Shown: positions 31,122-40,150, counted from the stretch's first letter. The stretch: 64,000 nt of DNA from Candidatus Nyctobacter psychrophilus (GCA_014305025.1 JACRTY010000036.1:1-64000); one strand, 5' to 3'. The notes: generated from the sequence alone by a model not told the origin. A program made the numbers and translations.

Positions 31122-31412
31122 GTGTCGCTGAACCATTTAATGCAGGCAAGTGCCGCCGGTGACGATGCGGCACTTATCCGTTACGTGCGGCTCCATCTCG
31201 GCGACGGGAACGAAGCGGGCGGCCGCGCCGAAATCGATAAGGCTTGGATCGTCGCCCTCAAAGCGCTACTGCCCGATCCGCCGACGGATTACGCATTCGT
31301 TCGCAAACTCGTTGCCGAACGCGATCTCGCGACGCTCGCACACCTCTTTTTCTACGTTCACTTCGCGCTGGTCGCCGCATCGGAGACATGGATCCACGAT
31401 GGCACCCTCTGA
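31122..31412 (+). CDS. small helical protein of unknown function, upstream of the selenoprotein candidate
   Basis: The 96-aa protein (GTG start, AAGAAGG just upstream) is mostly helical: DDAALIRYVRLHLGDGNE, DYAFVRKLVAERDLATLAHL and FFYVHFALVAASETWIHDG. No signal peptide, cysteine pair or known domain is seen. Its stop lies inside the next gene, a 14-base overlap, which implies coupled translation and a shared function. An internal ATG at 31140 is an alternative start. Confidence 0.6.
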   Translation: MSLNHLMQASAAGDDAALIRYVRLHLGDGNEAGGRAEIDKAWIVALKALLPDPPTDYAFVRKLVAERDLATLAHLFFYVHFALVAASETWIHDGTL

Positions 31413-32184
31413 GCAGTTGCGGCCGGACCTCTGGACGACGGTAAACGAACGGTATCCTGGTTCGATGATCCGAAAATCCGACGCCGTAGCGCTCGCAACG
31501 CTCGGCGTTCCACTTGAACGTGCTCGTCTGTGTTTCGTCAGTTCTGCCGGCGTGCAGCCGATCGGAACGCTTCCCTTCGACGTCGCCCATCCACTGGGCG
31601 ATTTCAGCTATCGGACCGTGCCGTCGAACGCGGTGCCGAGCGATCTCGAAATCCACCAGCTGAAGTATCCAAGCGCGGGCGCGACGCAAGATCTCAATGT
31701 GATCTTTCCGATCGAACGGCTACAGGAGTTGGTTGCGGCGGGGCGGCTCGGCTCCCTGACGCCGCAGTTCTTCTCGTTCATCGGCTACAACATGGACCCG
31801 GTGCGTTTCGAACGCGATTTCGCGGAGCGGCTCGCAGCCGCCGTGCACGCCCAGGAGCCCGATGTCGCTTTGCTTGCCCCGGCTTGACCCATCTGCCATC
31901 AATCCGTGGCGCTGGTCCAGCGCGCACTCGAACGGCTCGGCACCCCTACCGTCTCGGTTACCGTCGCGCGCGACATCACCGTGGCATGTCGCCCGCCGCG
32001 CGCCGTGTTCGTTCCCTTCATGATGGGTCATCACTTCGGCGTTCCCGGCAACGCCGAACTACAGAAGACAATCATCTTGGCGGCGCTACGCTTGGTCGCG
32101 GAGGCACGCCGCAGCGGCGAAATTCGTGATCTGCCGTATACCTGGAACCTTGCCCGGCGGGGAGCGTATACCGGCGAATCCTGA
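31399..32184 (+). CDS. GrdB-like reductase-family protein with candidate selenocysteine (in-frame TGA)
   Basis: If the TGA at 31885-31887 is read as Sec, one 261-aa protein results. Before it lies RLCFVSSAGVQPIGTLPFD, then DFSYRTVPSNA, QDLNVIFPIERLQELVAAGR and SFIGYNMDP. After it come Sec163-PIC166-HQSVALVQRALERLG, RAVFVPFMMGHHFGVPGN, and a C-terminal DLPYTW. This order matches the glycine/sarcosine/betaine reductase selenoprotein B family (GrdB-like), whose members have CxxC or UxxC at this position. The homology continues in frame past the stop with no indel, and a hairpin with a GGUC apical loop follows. Alternatively the gene is a nonsense pseudogene. True Grd complexes need GrdA and GrdC, which are absent, so a thiol-redox role is likelier. 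The ATG at 31399 overlaps the upstream gene. Confidence 0.8.
31906..31927 (+). promoter_or_regulatory. candidate bacterial SECIS hairpin
   Basis: GTG-GCGCTG-GTC-CAGCGC-G-CAC folds into a 9-bp stem with one bulged G; the six central pairs are perfect. If the top pair opens, the loop reads GGUCC, containing the GGUC motif of the E. coli fdhF SECIS. The loop lies about 26 bases after the TGA, inside the distance range accepted for bacterial elements. It is inside the coding sequence, as required for bacterial SelB decoding. Confidence 0.6.
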
Positions 32185-32279
32185 ACGATCGCATTCATTG
32201 CGTAAGCGAGCCTACCGCGACCACCCCGTTAAATCACCTATCCTGAATGGTGTTTGAAACGCTAAAAGGCACCGGGTCG

Positions 32280-32786
32280 ATGAAATGCACAGTCTTTTTC
32301 GTGGCCGTGCTGGTCGCTCTGCAACTGCATACTCCGGGGTTCGCGGCGTCGCCGACCGGTCTGGGACCGGTTCTAGCCGGGCACACATGGCTCAACGGCC
32401 GCGTAATGCGTAGTGGCCTGCGGGGACGCGTGGTGCTGGTGGACGTTTTCACGTTCGAGTGTATCAACTGCGTGCGCGTGACGCCGAACCTGCAGCATCT
32501 CTATCGCACGTACGGGCGCCGCGATCTTGAGATCGTCGCGGTTCATACGCCTGAGGTGCCCAGCTATCAAAGTCGGCTGACTTATCTGCGAAGCCAGATT
32601 GGCAAAGCGTCGATCGCCTGGCCGATCGTGGTCGACAACGACTATCGCATTTGGCGAGCATACGGCGTGTCGGCGTGGCCGACGCAGCTGTTGTTCGATC
32701 GCAACGGCCGCCTGCGCGCAACTATCGTGGGAGATTCTCAGGATGCCGCTTTGAACGGCGCGATTGCGGGTCTCATTCGGCATTAA
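32280..32786 (+). CDS. exported thioredoxin-fold protein (TlpA/DipZ-like), copy 1
   Basis: The 168-aa protein has a signal peptide (residues about 4-22, MKCTVFFVAVLVALQL) and a TlpA-like fold. The active site is C61-I-N-C64 in VDVFTFECINCVRVTPNL, with the cis-Pro loop SAWPTQLLFDRNG and a C-terminal GDSQDAALNGAI. The layout matches the C-terminal domain of DipZ-type proteins. It probably transfers electrons to periplasmic disulfides. It follows the selenoprotein candidate by about 95 bases and has a paralogue at 40363 linked to a DsbD-like gene. An AAAAGG lies 11 bases before the ATG. Confidence 0.88.
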   Translation: MKCTVFFVAVLVALQLHTPGFAASPTGLGPVLAGHTWLNGRVMRSGLRGRVVLVDVFTFECINCVRVTPNLQHLYRTYGRRDLEIVAVHTPEVPSYQSRLTYLRSQIGKASIAWPIVVDNDYRIWRAYGVSAWPTQLLFDRNGRLRATIVGDSQDAALNGAIAGLIRH

Positions 32787-32834
32787 CGTTTTCGCGAGTA
32801 AGCAGCCTTACCATCGGAACGAGGCTGTCGGGCG

Positions 32835-32854
32835 TACTCCTTAGCGTAGGAGTA
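32835..32854. promoter_or_regulatory. 20-bp inverted repeat containing a Shine-Dalgarno sequence
   Basis: TACTCCT-TAGCGT-AGGAGTA is a perfect 7-bp dyad. The right arm holds AGGAG, five bases before the GTG at 32860. As RNA the hairpin would hide that ribosome site; as DNA it has the size of a dimeric-regulator operator. Confidence 0.45.
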
Positions 32855-32859
32855 ACAAC

Positions 32860-33105
32860 GTGAACCAATCCGCGACCGTGCATTGCACGCAAGACATCGA
32901 GCGTCTCCTGAGACTCGGCCTCGCTCCGATCACCGATAACGCTCAAGCGCTTCAACAAATGGGATTCGCTCGCGCCTATCCGACTGCCAAAAGCCGATAT
33001 GAGGCGTCGATGTACGAGCGTTCGGTCGATCGAGGCTCTCGTTGCACCCCCAGCGGATTGCGTCGCGTGCTGATCTGCCAGCGGGCATTTCTTCAACTCA
33101 AATGA
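32860..33105 (+). CDS. possible small protein, unknown
   Basis: An 81-aa frame starts at GTG 32860 with AGGAG at 32848-32852. No motif or family is recognised; composition is rich in Arg and Ser, and four Cys or Cys-like positions are scattered. An opposite-strand frame (33147 to 32773) is also open and looks about as protein-like, with helical text near its end. Only one can be real, and the ribosome site favours the plus strand. Confidence 0.3.
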   Translation: MNQSATVHCTQDIERLLRLGLAPITDNAQALQQMGFARAYPTAKSRYEASMYERSVDRGSRCTPSGLRRVLICQRAFLQLK

Positions 33106-33584
33106 ACGGCGCCGGCACGTCCCGTCGTCTGGTAAGCGTGCATACATCCGGTACCTGTCTTAGGGCGTAGGATCAAGGGGCATGTTGCTTACCGCATCGC
33201 TCGCCCGCATACGAGACCACATCGCTGGCATTTCCGAAATTGCGGAGTGCCGTACCGCGACCGGCGGGGTCCAGAGAACCTACGTGTTGTGGAAGAGTAT
33301 TTGGTTATAGCGCATGCCCGTTGATCCGTATGGTTGCGCCCTTACCATCATGGCGAACTTACCTCGCGCCGGCGCATGGTAATTCTCGGGAAGCCTTTCC
33401 GCGGCTATCAGGCGTGCGAAACCGAGTCGTTCGTACGGAAGCTCGCCGCGCATAGAAGCGCTCACATCGCCTTGGAAGACGCCGGTTGATGCGTGCTCAC
33501 CGTGACCGCCATTGAGTTGCCATCCTGAGCTTCATATAAGGAGAACCACGTGATACCGATGACCGCTTTCACCGGGTCGATCGC
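33106..33584. other. intergenic stretch, one tiny open frame
   Basis: A 42-codon frame (ATG 33181 to TAG 33309) follows AGGATCAAGGGG, but it has no recognisable features. A GGTAAG-containing imperfect dyad lies near 33130. The promoter of the pyruvate-oxidase-like gene is expected before 33585, but I cannot point to a convincing -35/-10 pair. Confidence 0.35.
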
Positions 33585-35390
33585 ATGAAGGACACGACCG
33601 CCGATTTTCTCTTGCAGCGCCTCGTGCAATGGGGCATCACACGCATCTACGGCTACCCGGGAGATGGAATCAACGGCATCGTGGGCGCCTTCCCGCGTCT
33701 GGATGGCGCCATCGATTTCATTCAGGTGCGCCACGAAGAGATGGCGGCGTTCATGGCCTGCGCGCACGCGAAGTTTACCGGAAACGTGGGCGTGTGTCTG
33801 GCGACGTCGGGACCGGGTGCGATCCATTTGCTCAACGGGCTCTACGACGCGAAAAAAGATCATCAACCCGTGGTCGCGATCGTCGGCCATACCGCCACGT
33901 CGGCTCTGGGCGGCGATTATCAACAGGAAGTCGACCTGCCCACGCTCTTCAAGGATGTCGCCAGCGAGTACTTGGTGACGGTGAGTAATCCCGTAGCGAT
34001 GCGGCATGCCGTCGACCGTGCCGTACGAATAGCGGGAGCACTGCGCACCGTGACGTCCATTGTCATCCCCAATGACGTGCAGCTCATGCCGGCAGTCAAG
34101 GAGCCGCCGCACGCGCACAATACGCTGCACAGCGGCGTGGGCTATTCGGCGCCGCGCATTATTCCCACGGTGGTCGACTTGCAGCAAGCGGCAAGCGTGC
34201 TCAACGAAGGAAAGCGCGTAGCGATCCTGGCCGGCGCGGGCGCTTCACATGCCGCCGACGAGTTGCTCGCCGTGGCGGACCTGCTCGGAGCCGGCGTCGC
34301 CAAAGCGCTATTGGGTAAAGCGGTCGTCGGCGACGATCTTCCGTTCGTCACGGGTTGCATCGGGCTGCTCGGTACGCGACCGAGCTCCGACATGATGGCC
34401 GGCTGCGATACGCTTCTGTTGGTCGGTACGACGTTTCCGTACGCGGAATTCTTACCGAAGGCGGGACAGGCGCGTGGCGTGCAGATCGACATCGACCCGC
34501 GCTCGCTGAGCATGCGATACCCGACTGAAGTGAATCTCGTTGGGGATAGCGCGCAGACGCTACGAGAATTAATCCCCCTTTTGGACCGTAAAGAGGACCG
34601 AACGTGGCGCGCCGAGATCGAACAGAATGTTGCGCGGTGGTGGCGACTGGTCGAAGCACATGCGCACGATGACGCCGGCGAAGCCGGTGAACTCAATCCG
34701 CAACGCGTCTTTTGGGAACTGTCGGAGCAGTTGCCCGACGGCTGCATCCTGACCGGCGATGCGGGCACCGCCACCAACTGGTTTGCGCGCACGATCCGCG
34801 TACGCGCTGGAATGAAAACGTCGCTCTCCGGTGGCCTTGCGACGATGGGCTCCGCCGTTCCGTACGCGATCGCCGCCAAGTTCGCGTATCCCGACCGGGT
34901 TGCGATCGCGCTGACGGGCGACGGCGCCATGCAGATGAACGGGACGGCGGAGCTATTGACGATTGCGAAGTACTGGCATCGCTGGAGCGACCCACGGCTT
35001 ATCATCGTCGTGCTCAACAATCGCGACCTCGCGCAAGTGACCTGGGAGATGCGCGTGATGGCCGGCAATCCAAAGTACGAAGCTTCGCAGTCCTTGCCGG
35101 ACTTCGGGTACGCCGCGTATGCAGACGCGATCGGTCTGCAGGGCATTCGCGTCGACCGGCCCGACGACGTGAAAGGAGCGTGGGTCCGTGCGCTCGCCGC
35201 GGACCGGCCGGTCGTCTTCGAGGCGTACACCGACGCGAACGTGCCGATGCTGCCGCCTCACATCTCGTTCGATGAGGCTCGCAGCCTCATGTCGGCGCTC
35301 GTCAAAGGCGATCCGTCACAATTCGACGTCATCAAGGAATCGCTGCGGAGCGTCGTCACGGAACTCGTACCCCACGGAGCCAGCGGCTAG
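33585..35390 (+). CDS. thiamine-pyrophosphate enzyme, pyruvate oxidase/PoxB-like
   Basis: The 601-aa protein has the three domains of the acetolactate synthase/pyruvate oxidase superfamily. The N-terminal pyrimidine domain has IYGYPGDGINGIVGAF and the cofactor Glu in VRHEEMAAF. A central Rossmann domain follows (ILAGAGASHAADELLAVADL). The C-terminal TPP domain has TGDGAMQMNGTAEL and, 27 residues on, VLNNRDLAQVTWEM. The combination resembles pyruvate oxidase or quinone-linked pyruvate dehydrogenase more than acetolactate synthase, but the reaction is not certain. ThiC in this window would supply its cofactor. Twenty-five bases later starts a D-lactate-dehydrogenase-like gene, which suggests a pyruvate/lactate route feeding the respiratory chain. 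Confidence 0.87.
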   Translation: MKDTTADFLLQRLVQWGITRIYGYPGDGINGIVGAFPRLDGAIDFIQVRHEEMAAFMACAHAKFTGNVGVCLATSGPGAIHLLNGLYDAKKDHQPVVAIVGHTATSALGGDYQQEVDLPTLFKDVASEYLVTVSNPVAMRHAVDRAVRIAGALRTVTSIVIPNDVQLMPAVKEPPHAHNTLHSGVGYSAPRIIPTVVDLQQAASVLNEGKRVAILAGAGASHAADELLAVADLLGAGVAKALLGKAVVGDDLPFVTGCIGLLGTRPSSDMMAGCDTLLLVGTTFPYAEFLPKAGQARGVQIDIDPRSLSMRYPTEVNLVGDSAQTLRELIPLLDRKEDRTWRAEIEQNVARWWRLVEAHAHDDAGEAGELNPQRVFWELSEQLPDGCILTGDAGTATNWFARTIRVRAGMKTSLSGGLATMGSAVPYAIAAKFAYPDRVAIALTGDGAMQMNGTAELLTIAKYWHRWSDPRLIIVVLNNRDLAQVTWEMRVMAGNPKYEASQSLPDFGYAAYADAIGLQGIRVDRPDDVKGAWVRALAADRPVVFEAYTDANVPMLPPHISFDEARSLMSALVKGDPSQFDVIKESLRSVVTELVPHGASG

Positions 35391-35415
35391 TGCGGCAGCA
35401 GACGGCAGCCATCGC

Positions 35416-38400
35416 ATGATCGAGACCAAGGAAGGTATCGACGTCGGCGGCCTCGCGGCGGCGCTGCACAAGGAAATCAGCGGAGAAGTGCGTTTCGATG
35501 ACGGGGCGCGCGCCATGTATGCGACCGACGGTTCCAACTACCGGCAGGTGCCCATCGGCGTCGTCATTCCACGTACGGTCGATGACGTTATCGCCACGGT
35601 TGACGCCGCGCGGCGCTTCAATGCTCCTATCCTCTCACGTGGTGGGGGCACGAGCCTGGCGGGGCAATGCTGTAACGTTGCCGTCGTCATGGATATGTCG
35701 AAGTACCTCAACCGGATTCTTGAACTCGACGTGGAGAGCAAGCGCGCGCGGGTGCAGCCGGGCACGATACTCGACGATCTCCGCGATGCCGCCGAGAAGC
35801 ACCACCTCACCTTCGCCCCCGATCCGTCGACGCACACGCACTGCACGCTAGGCGGCATGATCGGGAACGGGTCGTGCGGCGTGCACGCGATGATGGGCGG
35901 CAAAACGGTCGATAACGTCATCGAACTCGATATCCTCACCTACGACGGACTGCGGATGCGCGTCGGGCCGACGACCGAACTCGAACTCAAGCGCATTATC
36001 AGCGAAGGTGGTCGGCGCGCTGAAATCTACGGTCGTCTTGCGGCGCTCATCGAGCGATACGGCGAGCGCGTGCGGGAACGCTACCCAAAGATTCCACGCC
36101 GCGTCTCGGGCTACAATCTCGATGAGCTGCTACCGGAAAATCACTTCAACGTTGCGCGAGCGCTCGTCGGTACGGAGAGTACCTGCGTAACGATCCTCGA
36201 AGCGACGGTGCGGCTGGTGCACAGTCCGCCGGCCCACAGTCTGGTCGTGCTCGGGTACCCGGACATTTACAGCGCCGGCGATCATGTACCCGACGTCCTG
36301 CAGCACAAGCCGATCGGCTTGGAGGCCGTCGACGACGTCCTCGTAGCCGATATGAAGACGATCGGATTACATCCGGGCGACCTCGATCTGCTCCCAAGCG
36401 GAAACGGCTGGCTGCTGGCCGAGTTCGGCGGCGAAACGAAAGACGAGAGCGACGGCAAGGCGCAGGCCCTGATGCACGCGCTGGAAGCGGCCGACGGCGC
36501 TCCGTCGATGAAGCTCTATGACGACCCCGTCCAAGAAAAACTCGTGTGGCGGATCCGTGAGTCGGGCCTCGGTGCCACCGCCAAGGTGACCGGCAAACCC
36601 GACACGTGGGAAGGCTGGGAGGATTCGGCCGTTCCGCCCGAGCGCGTCGGCGAGTATCTGCGCGAACTGCGCAAACTGTACGACCGCTACGGCTACCAGG
36701 GAGCGCTCTACGGGCACCTGGGCCAAGGCTGCATTCACACGCGCGTCGATTTCGATCTCGAGAGCGAAGCCGGGATCGCGAAGTTTCGCTCGTTCATCAC
36801 CGAGGCTGCGCACCTGGTCGTCGGTTTCGGCGGCTCGTTGTCTGGCGAACACGGCGACGGCCAAGCGCGGGCCGAGCTCCTTCCGATCATGTTCGGCGAC
36901 GAATTGATCGGAGCGTTCCGCGAATTCAAGGCGATTTGGGATCCGCAGAGTCGGATGAACCCGCGCAAGGTTGTCGATGCGTATCGTCTCGATGAAAACT
37001 TGCGCTTGGGAACGACGTATGCGCCGCCGGAAATAACGACGCACTTCCAGTTTCCGGCCGACGAGGGCAGCTTTGCGCGCGCCGCCCTGCGGTGCGTCGG
37101 CGTCGGCAATTGCCGGCGCACGCACGGCGGGACGATGTGTCCGAGCTACATGGTGACGCGCGAAGAGGCCGATTCGACCCGCGGACGCGCCCGGTTGCTC
37201 TTCGAGATGCTCAAAGGCGAAACGCTCGCGGACGGTTGGCGCGACGAAGCGGTTAAGGAGTCGCTCGACCTGTGCTTTGCGTGCAAGGGATGCAAGGGCG
37301 ATTGCCCGGTCAACGTCGACATGGCGACCTACAAGGCCGAGTTTCTCTCGCATTACTACGCGGGGCGGGTGCGCCCGCGTACGGCCTACGCGATGGGACT
37401 CATCGCGTGGTGGTCGCGGCTCGCGGCGCTCGCGCCCGGAGCGGTCAACGTCGTGACGCGCACGCCGCTGCTTCGACGCCTGGCGAGAGCCGGCGCTGGA
37501 ATAGCGCGGGAACGCGCCATTCCGACGTTCGCTGCCCAAACGTTCACCGCGTCGTTTCGCAAGCGGCGCGGTCTGCGCACCGGCACGCTGGACGTGCTGC
37601 TCTGGCCGGACACCTTCTCGAATCATTTTCTTCCTGAACGGGCTCAAGCAACCGTCGAAGTGCTCGAACGCTTCGGCTTTCGCGTATCGATACCGGAGAA
37701 GGCGCTCTGTTGTGGCCGCCCGCTCTACGACTGGGGCATGCTCGATCTGGCGAAACGTTCTTTACGCGAGATTCTTGTTGCGCTGCGCGAGCCGATTCGT
37801 AACGGCGTCCCGATCGTCGGCATCGAGCCCAGTTGCGTCGCCGTCTTTCGCGACGAGCTGTGCAACCTGTTCCCGCACGATGAAGACGCAAAGCGGCTAA
37901 GCCGCCAAACATTCACCCTTTCCGAGTTTCTCCTTCACCACGTCGAACCGAAACGGTTCCCGAAGCTGCGGCGGAAGGCGCTGGTCCAGGGACACTGCCA
38001 TCACAAGGCGATCATGAAGATGAAAGCCGACGAATCGGTGCTGCAGGCGATGGAGCTCGACGTCGAAGTGCTCGACGCGGGCTGCTGCGGCATGGCCGGT
38101 TCGTTCGGGTTCGAGCAAGCGCATTACGATATCTCCGTGCAAGTCGGTGAGCGCGCGCTGTTGCCGAAGATCCGCGACGCGGAAGCGAGCACGCTGGTGC
38201 TCGCCGACGGGTTTAGTTGCCGCGAGCAGATCGGGCAGCTGACCGATCGGCGCGCGCACCATTTGGCTGAAATCATCTTGATGGCGTTCCGTGCCGCCGA
38301 CGGCGGAGACGCGACGCCGGTCGCGGGCTTCGCCGCGGGCGAAAAGGTCCGATTTTTGCGTTCCGTCGCCTCAAAGCAGACCGCGTTTGCGCTCGGCTTC

Positions 38401-38460
38401 ATCGCGATCCTTGCACTCACATCCGTCTCCGCAGCCGTTATCCTTAAAGGAGATTCATGA
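35416..38460 (+). CDS. FAD/Fe-S D-lactate or glycolate dehydrogenase-like fusion with C-terminal membrane helix
   Basis: The 1014-aa protein joins an FAD-binding type 4 domain (LSRGGGTSLAGQCCNVAVVM, GTILDDLR, THTHCTLGGMIGNGSCG), an FAD-oxidase C-terminal domain (YGHLGQGCIHTRV, SGEHGDGQARAE), a ferredoxin-type region (CRRTHGGTMCPSYM and CFACKGCKGDCP near residue 620) and two CCG domains (ALCCGRPLYDWG, DAGCCGMAGSFG) as in GlcF/GlpC/LutA. It probably oxidises a 2-hydroxy acid and passes electrons to quinone. Unlike many relatives, it ends in a hydrophobic helix (TAFALGFIAILALTSVSAAV) that would anchor it in the membrane. The ATG at 35416 follows the TPP enzyme, and the stop overlaps the SDR start (ATGA). 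Confidence 0.9.
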   Translation: MIETKEGIDVGGLAAALHKEISGEVRFDDGARAMYATDGSNYRQVPIGVVIPRTVDDVIATVDAARRFNAPILSRGGGTSLAGQCCNVAVVMDMSKYLNRILELDVESKRARVQPGTILDDLRDAAEKHHLTFAPDPSTHTHCTLGGMIGNGSCGVHAMMGGKTVDNVIELDILTYDGLRMRVGPTTELELKRIISEGGRRAEIYGRLAALIERYGERVRERYPKIPRRVSGYNLDELLPENHFNVARALVGTESTCVTILEATVRLVHSPPAHSLVVLGYPDIYSAGDHVPDVLQHKPIGLEAVDDVLVADMKTIGLHPGDLDLLPSGNGWLLAEFGGETKDESDGKAQALMHALEAADGAPSMKLYDDPVQEKLVWRIRESGLGATAKVTGKPDTWEGWEDSAVPPERVGEYLRELRKLYDRYGYQGALYGHLGQGCIHTRVDFDLESEAGIAKFRSFITEAAHLVVGFGGSLSGEHGDGQARAELLPIMFGDELIGAFREFKAIWDPQSRMNPRKVVDAYRLDENLRLGTTYAPPEITTHFQFPADEGSFARAALRCVGVGNCRRTHGGTMCPSYMVTREEADSTRGRARLLFEMLKGETLADGWRDEAVKESLDLCFACKGCKGDCPVNVDMATYKAEFLSHYYAGRVRPRTAYAMGLIAWWSRLAALAPGAVNVVTRTPLLRRLARAGAGIARERAIPTFAAQTFTASFRKRRGLRTGTLDVLLWPDTFSNHFLPERAQATVEVLERFGFRVSIPEKALCCGRPLYDWGMLDLAKRSLREILVALREPIRNGVPIVGIEPSCVAVFRDELCNLFPHDEDAKRLSRQTFTLSEFLLHHVEPKRFPKLRRKALVQGHCHHKAIMKMKADESVLQAMELDVEVLDAGCCGMAGSFGFEQAHYDISVQVGERALLPKIRDAEASTLVLADGFSCREQIGQLTDRRAHHLAEIILMAFRAADGGDATPVAGFAAGEKVRFLRSVASKQTAFALGFIAILALTSVSAAVILKGDS

Positions 38461-39248
38461 ACGACACATCGCATGCTTTGCAAGGGCAGGTTGCCCTCGT
38501 TACCGGGTCTGCGTCGGGAATCGGCGCCGCGATTGCCATAGCGTTCGCACGCGCCGGTGCGCGCGTCTGCATCAATTACGCATCCAATCGGGAAGGAGCG
38601 GAGAAAACCGCGGCCGCGATCGGCGAAACGGCGGGTGATGCCCTCGTCCTCCAGGCGGACGTCGGTTCGGAGACCGCAGTCGAAGCGATGTTTGCCGCAG
38701 CGAAGCGCACCTTTGGGACACCGACGATTTTGGTGAACAACGCCGGCATCGACGCCCTTGGCAAGCCGATCGCCGACATGTCGCTCGCAGAGTGGGAGGC
38801 CGCCCTTCGAACGAACCTAACCGGGCCGTTCTTGTGCGCCCGCGCTTTCGTGCGCGGGGTTGCGCAAGCCGGCGCCGGCGGCGCGAAGATGATCAACATC
38901 AGCTCGGTTCATGAAGAGATTCCGCGCGCCGGCGCTTCGGAATACTGCGCGAGCAAAGGCGGCTTGCGCAACCTGACGCGCTGCCTTTCCCTCGAGCTCG
39001 CGCCGCAAAAGATCAACGTCAACGCTATTGCCCCGGGCATGATCCTCACGCCGATGAACCAAGCCGACCTCGACGATCCTGAAAAGCTAAAAAAAGACGA
39101 GGAGACGATCCCATGGCGGCGCGGCGGTCAACCCGAAGAAGTCGCGCGCTTGGCGCTCTATCTCGCATCGCGCGACGCGGATTACGTTACGGGCGCGACG
39201 TACGTCATCGACGGTGGACTCATGCAAAATCAAGGACAAGGCGCGTGA
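38457..39248 (+). CDS. short-chain dehydrogenase (glucose 1-dehydrogenase-like SDR)
   Basis: The 263-aa classical SDR shows TGSASGIGAAIAI (nucleotide loop), NNAGIDALG, the catalytic Ser in INISSVHEE, and Tyr/Lys in SEYCASKGGLRNL; it ends in DYVTGATYVIDGG. It reduces or oxidises a hydroxy/keto group with NAD(P). The call to glucose dehydrogenase is by general similarity. The start overlaps the preceding stop (ATGA) and the stop overlaps the next start (GTGA), so the three genes are tightly coupled. Confidence 0.9.
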   Translation: MNDTSHALQGQVALVTGSASGIGAAIAIAFARAGARVCINYASNREGAEKTAAAIGETAGDALVLQADVGSETAVEAMFAAAKRTFGTPTILVNNAGIDALGKPIADMSLAEWEAALRTNLTGPFLCARAFVRGVAQAGAGGAKMINISSVHEEIPRAGASEYCASKGGLRNLTRCLSLELAPQKINVNAIAPGMILTPMNQADLDDPEKLKKDEETIPWRRGGQPEEVARLALYLASRDADYVTGATYVIDGGLMQNQGQGA

Positions 39249-40150
39249 TTATGAAGGATCGGTTTCCCTTTCGGCTCGACGGCAGCGAGCCGCTCGTCTT
39301 GCGACGCTCCCCGAAGCTCGAGCCATTCTTCGTGCTCAGCCCGTATGTCTGGAAAGATGCGGACCAGGGATACGCGATGCTCGTGCGCGTTGTGAACCGC
39401 GACGATGATCCGCAGAAAAAAGTGGCGCGCGTGCACCGCGCCGCGAGCGCGGATGGCCTCGACTTCACGATGCCAGACGAAGCCGTGATACCGCCGGGTG
39501 CACCGGGCGACGATGACGACGGCGGCTGCGAAGATCCGACGGTCGTCGAGGAGGCCGGAACGTATTGGGTCTTTTACTCCGGTTACAGCGTCGGCAAGGG
39601 CGAAGCGACGATGTTATGTGCGAGCGGACCGTCGCTCATGGCGTTGAAGAAGCGCGGGCGCGTGCTGCCCGAGAGCGACTGGTATCGCAACTCGAAAGAA
39701 GCGACGGTCGTGCGCGGTACCGACGGTCAATGGCGGATGTTCTTCGAGTACTCGGCCGAAAAGGCATCAAAGATTGGGCTTGCGGCCGCTCCGGCGCTCG
39801 ACGGCCCGTGGGCCTACCAGCCGTTCGATTTCGCTGCGCGTCCAGATTTGTGGGATGCCTGGCATCTCAGCGCGGGGCCGATTGTCGCGCAGAGCTCGGG
39901 TGCTCCGATCATGCTGTACAATGGCGCGACGCAATCGGCGCACTGGCGCATCGGCTGGGCCACGTTCGACCCCGACTTCGGGCAGCTACGGGCCCGCGGT
40001 GAAGAGCCACTCGTCGAACCCTCCGACATCGCCGGCGATGCGACCGACATTGCATTTGCGGCCTCGGCCGTCGAGCGCGAAGGAGACGTTTGGCTGTATT
40101 ACTCGATCAGCGATCAGCGTTTGATGCGAGCCGTTCTGCGGCTGCTGTAG
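39245..40150 (+). CDS. five-bladed-propeller glycosidase-like protein (GH130/GH43-like)
   Basis: The 301-aa protein resembles the five-bladed beta-propeller glycosidases and mannoside phosphorylases: LEPFFVLSPYVWKD, DGGCEDPTVVEEAGTYWVF, YSGYSVGKGEATM, NSKEATVVRGTDGQWRMFFE, and HLSAGPIVAQSSGAPIMLYN. The Glu-Asp-Pro in GCEDPTV is typical for GH130. No signal peptide is present, so it acts in the cytoplasm. GTG at 39245 (GTGA overlap with the SDR) or ATG at 39251 may be the start. With the SDR it suggests sugar oxidation or glycoside turnover. Confidence 0.75.
   Translation: MIMKDRFPFRLDGSEPLVLRRSPKLEPFFVLSPYVWKDADQGYAMLVRVVNRDDDPQKKVARVHRAASADGLDFTMPDEAVIPPGAPGDDDDGGCEDPTVVEEAGTYWVFYSGYSVGKGEATMLCASGPSLMALKKRGRVLPESDWYRNSKEATVVRGTDGQWRMFFEYSAEKASKIGLAAAPALDGPWAYQPFDFAARPDLWDAWHLSAGPIVAQSSGAPIMLYNGATQSAHWRIGWATFDPDFGQLRARGEEPLVEPSDIAGDATDIAFAASAVEREGDVWLYYSISDQRLMRAVLRLL

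Noticed and set aside
31888-32184. Separate short gene after the TGA at 31885
   Set aside because: No ribosome site before GTG 31906 and the text is the direct continuation of the GrdB-like protein.
36367-37647. 426-codon minus-strand frame opposite the FAD/Fe-S enzyme
   Set aside because: Arg/Ala-rich shadow with no motifs; the plus-strand gene has all cofactor sites.
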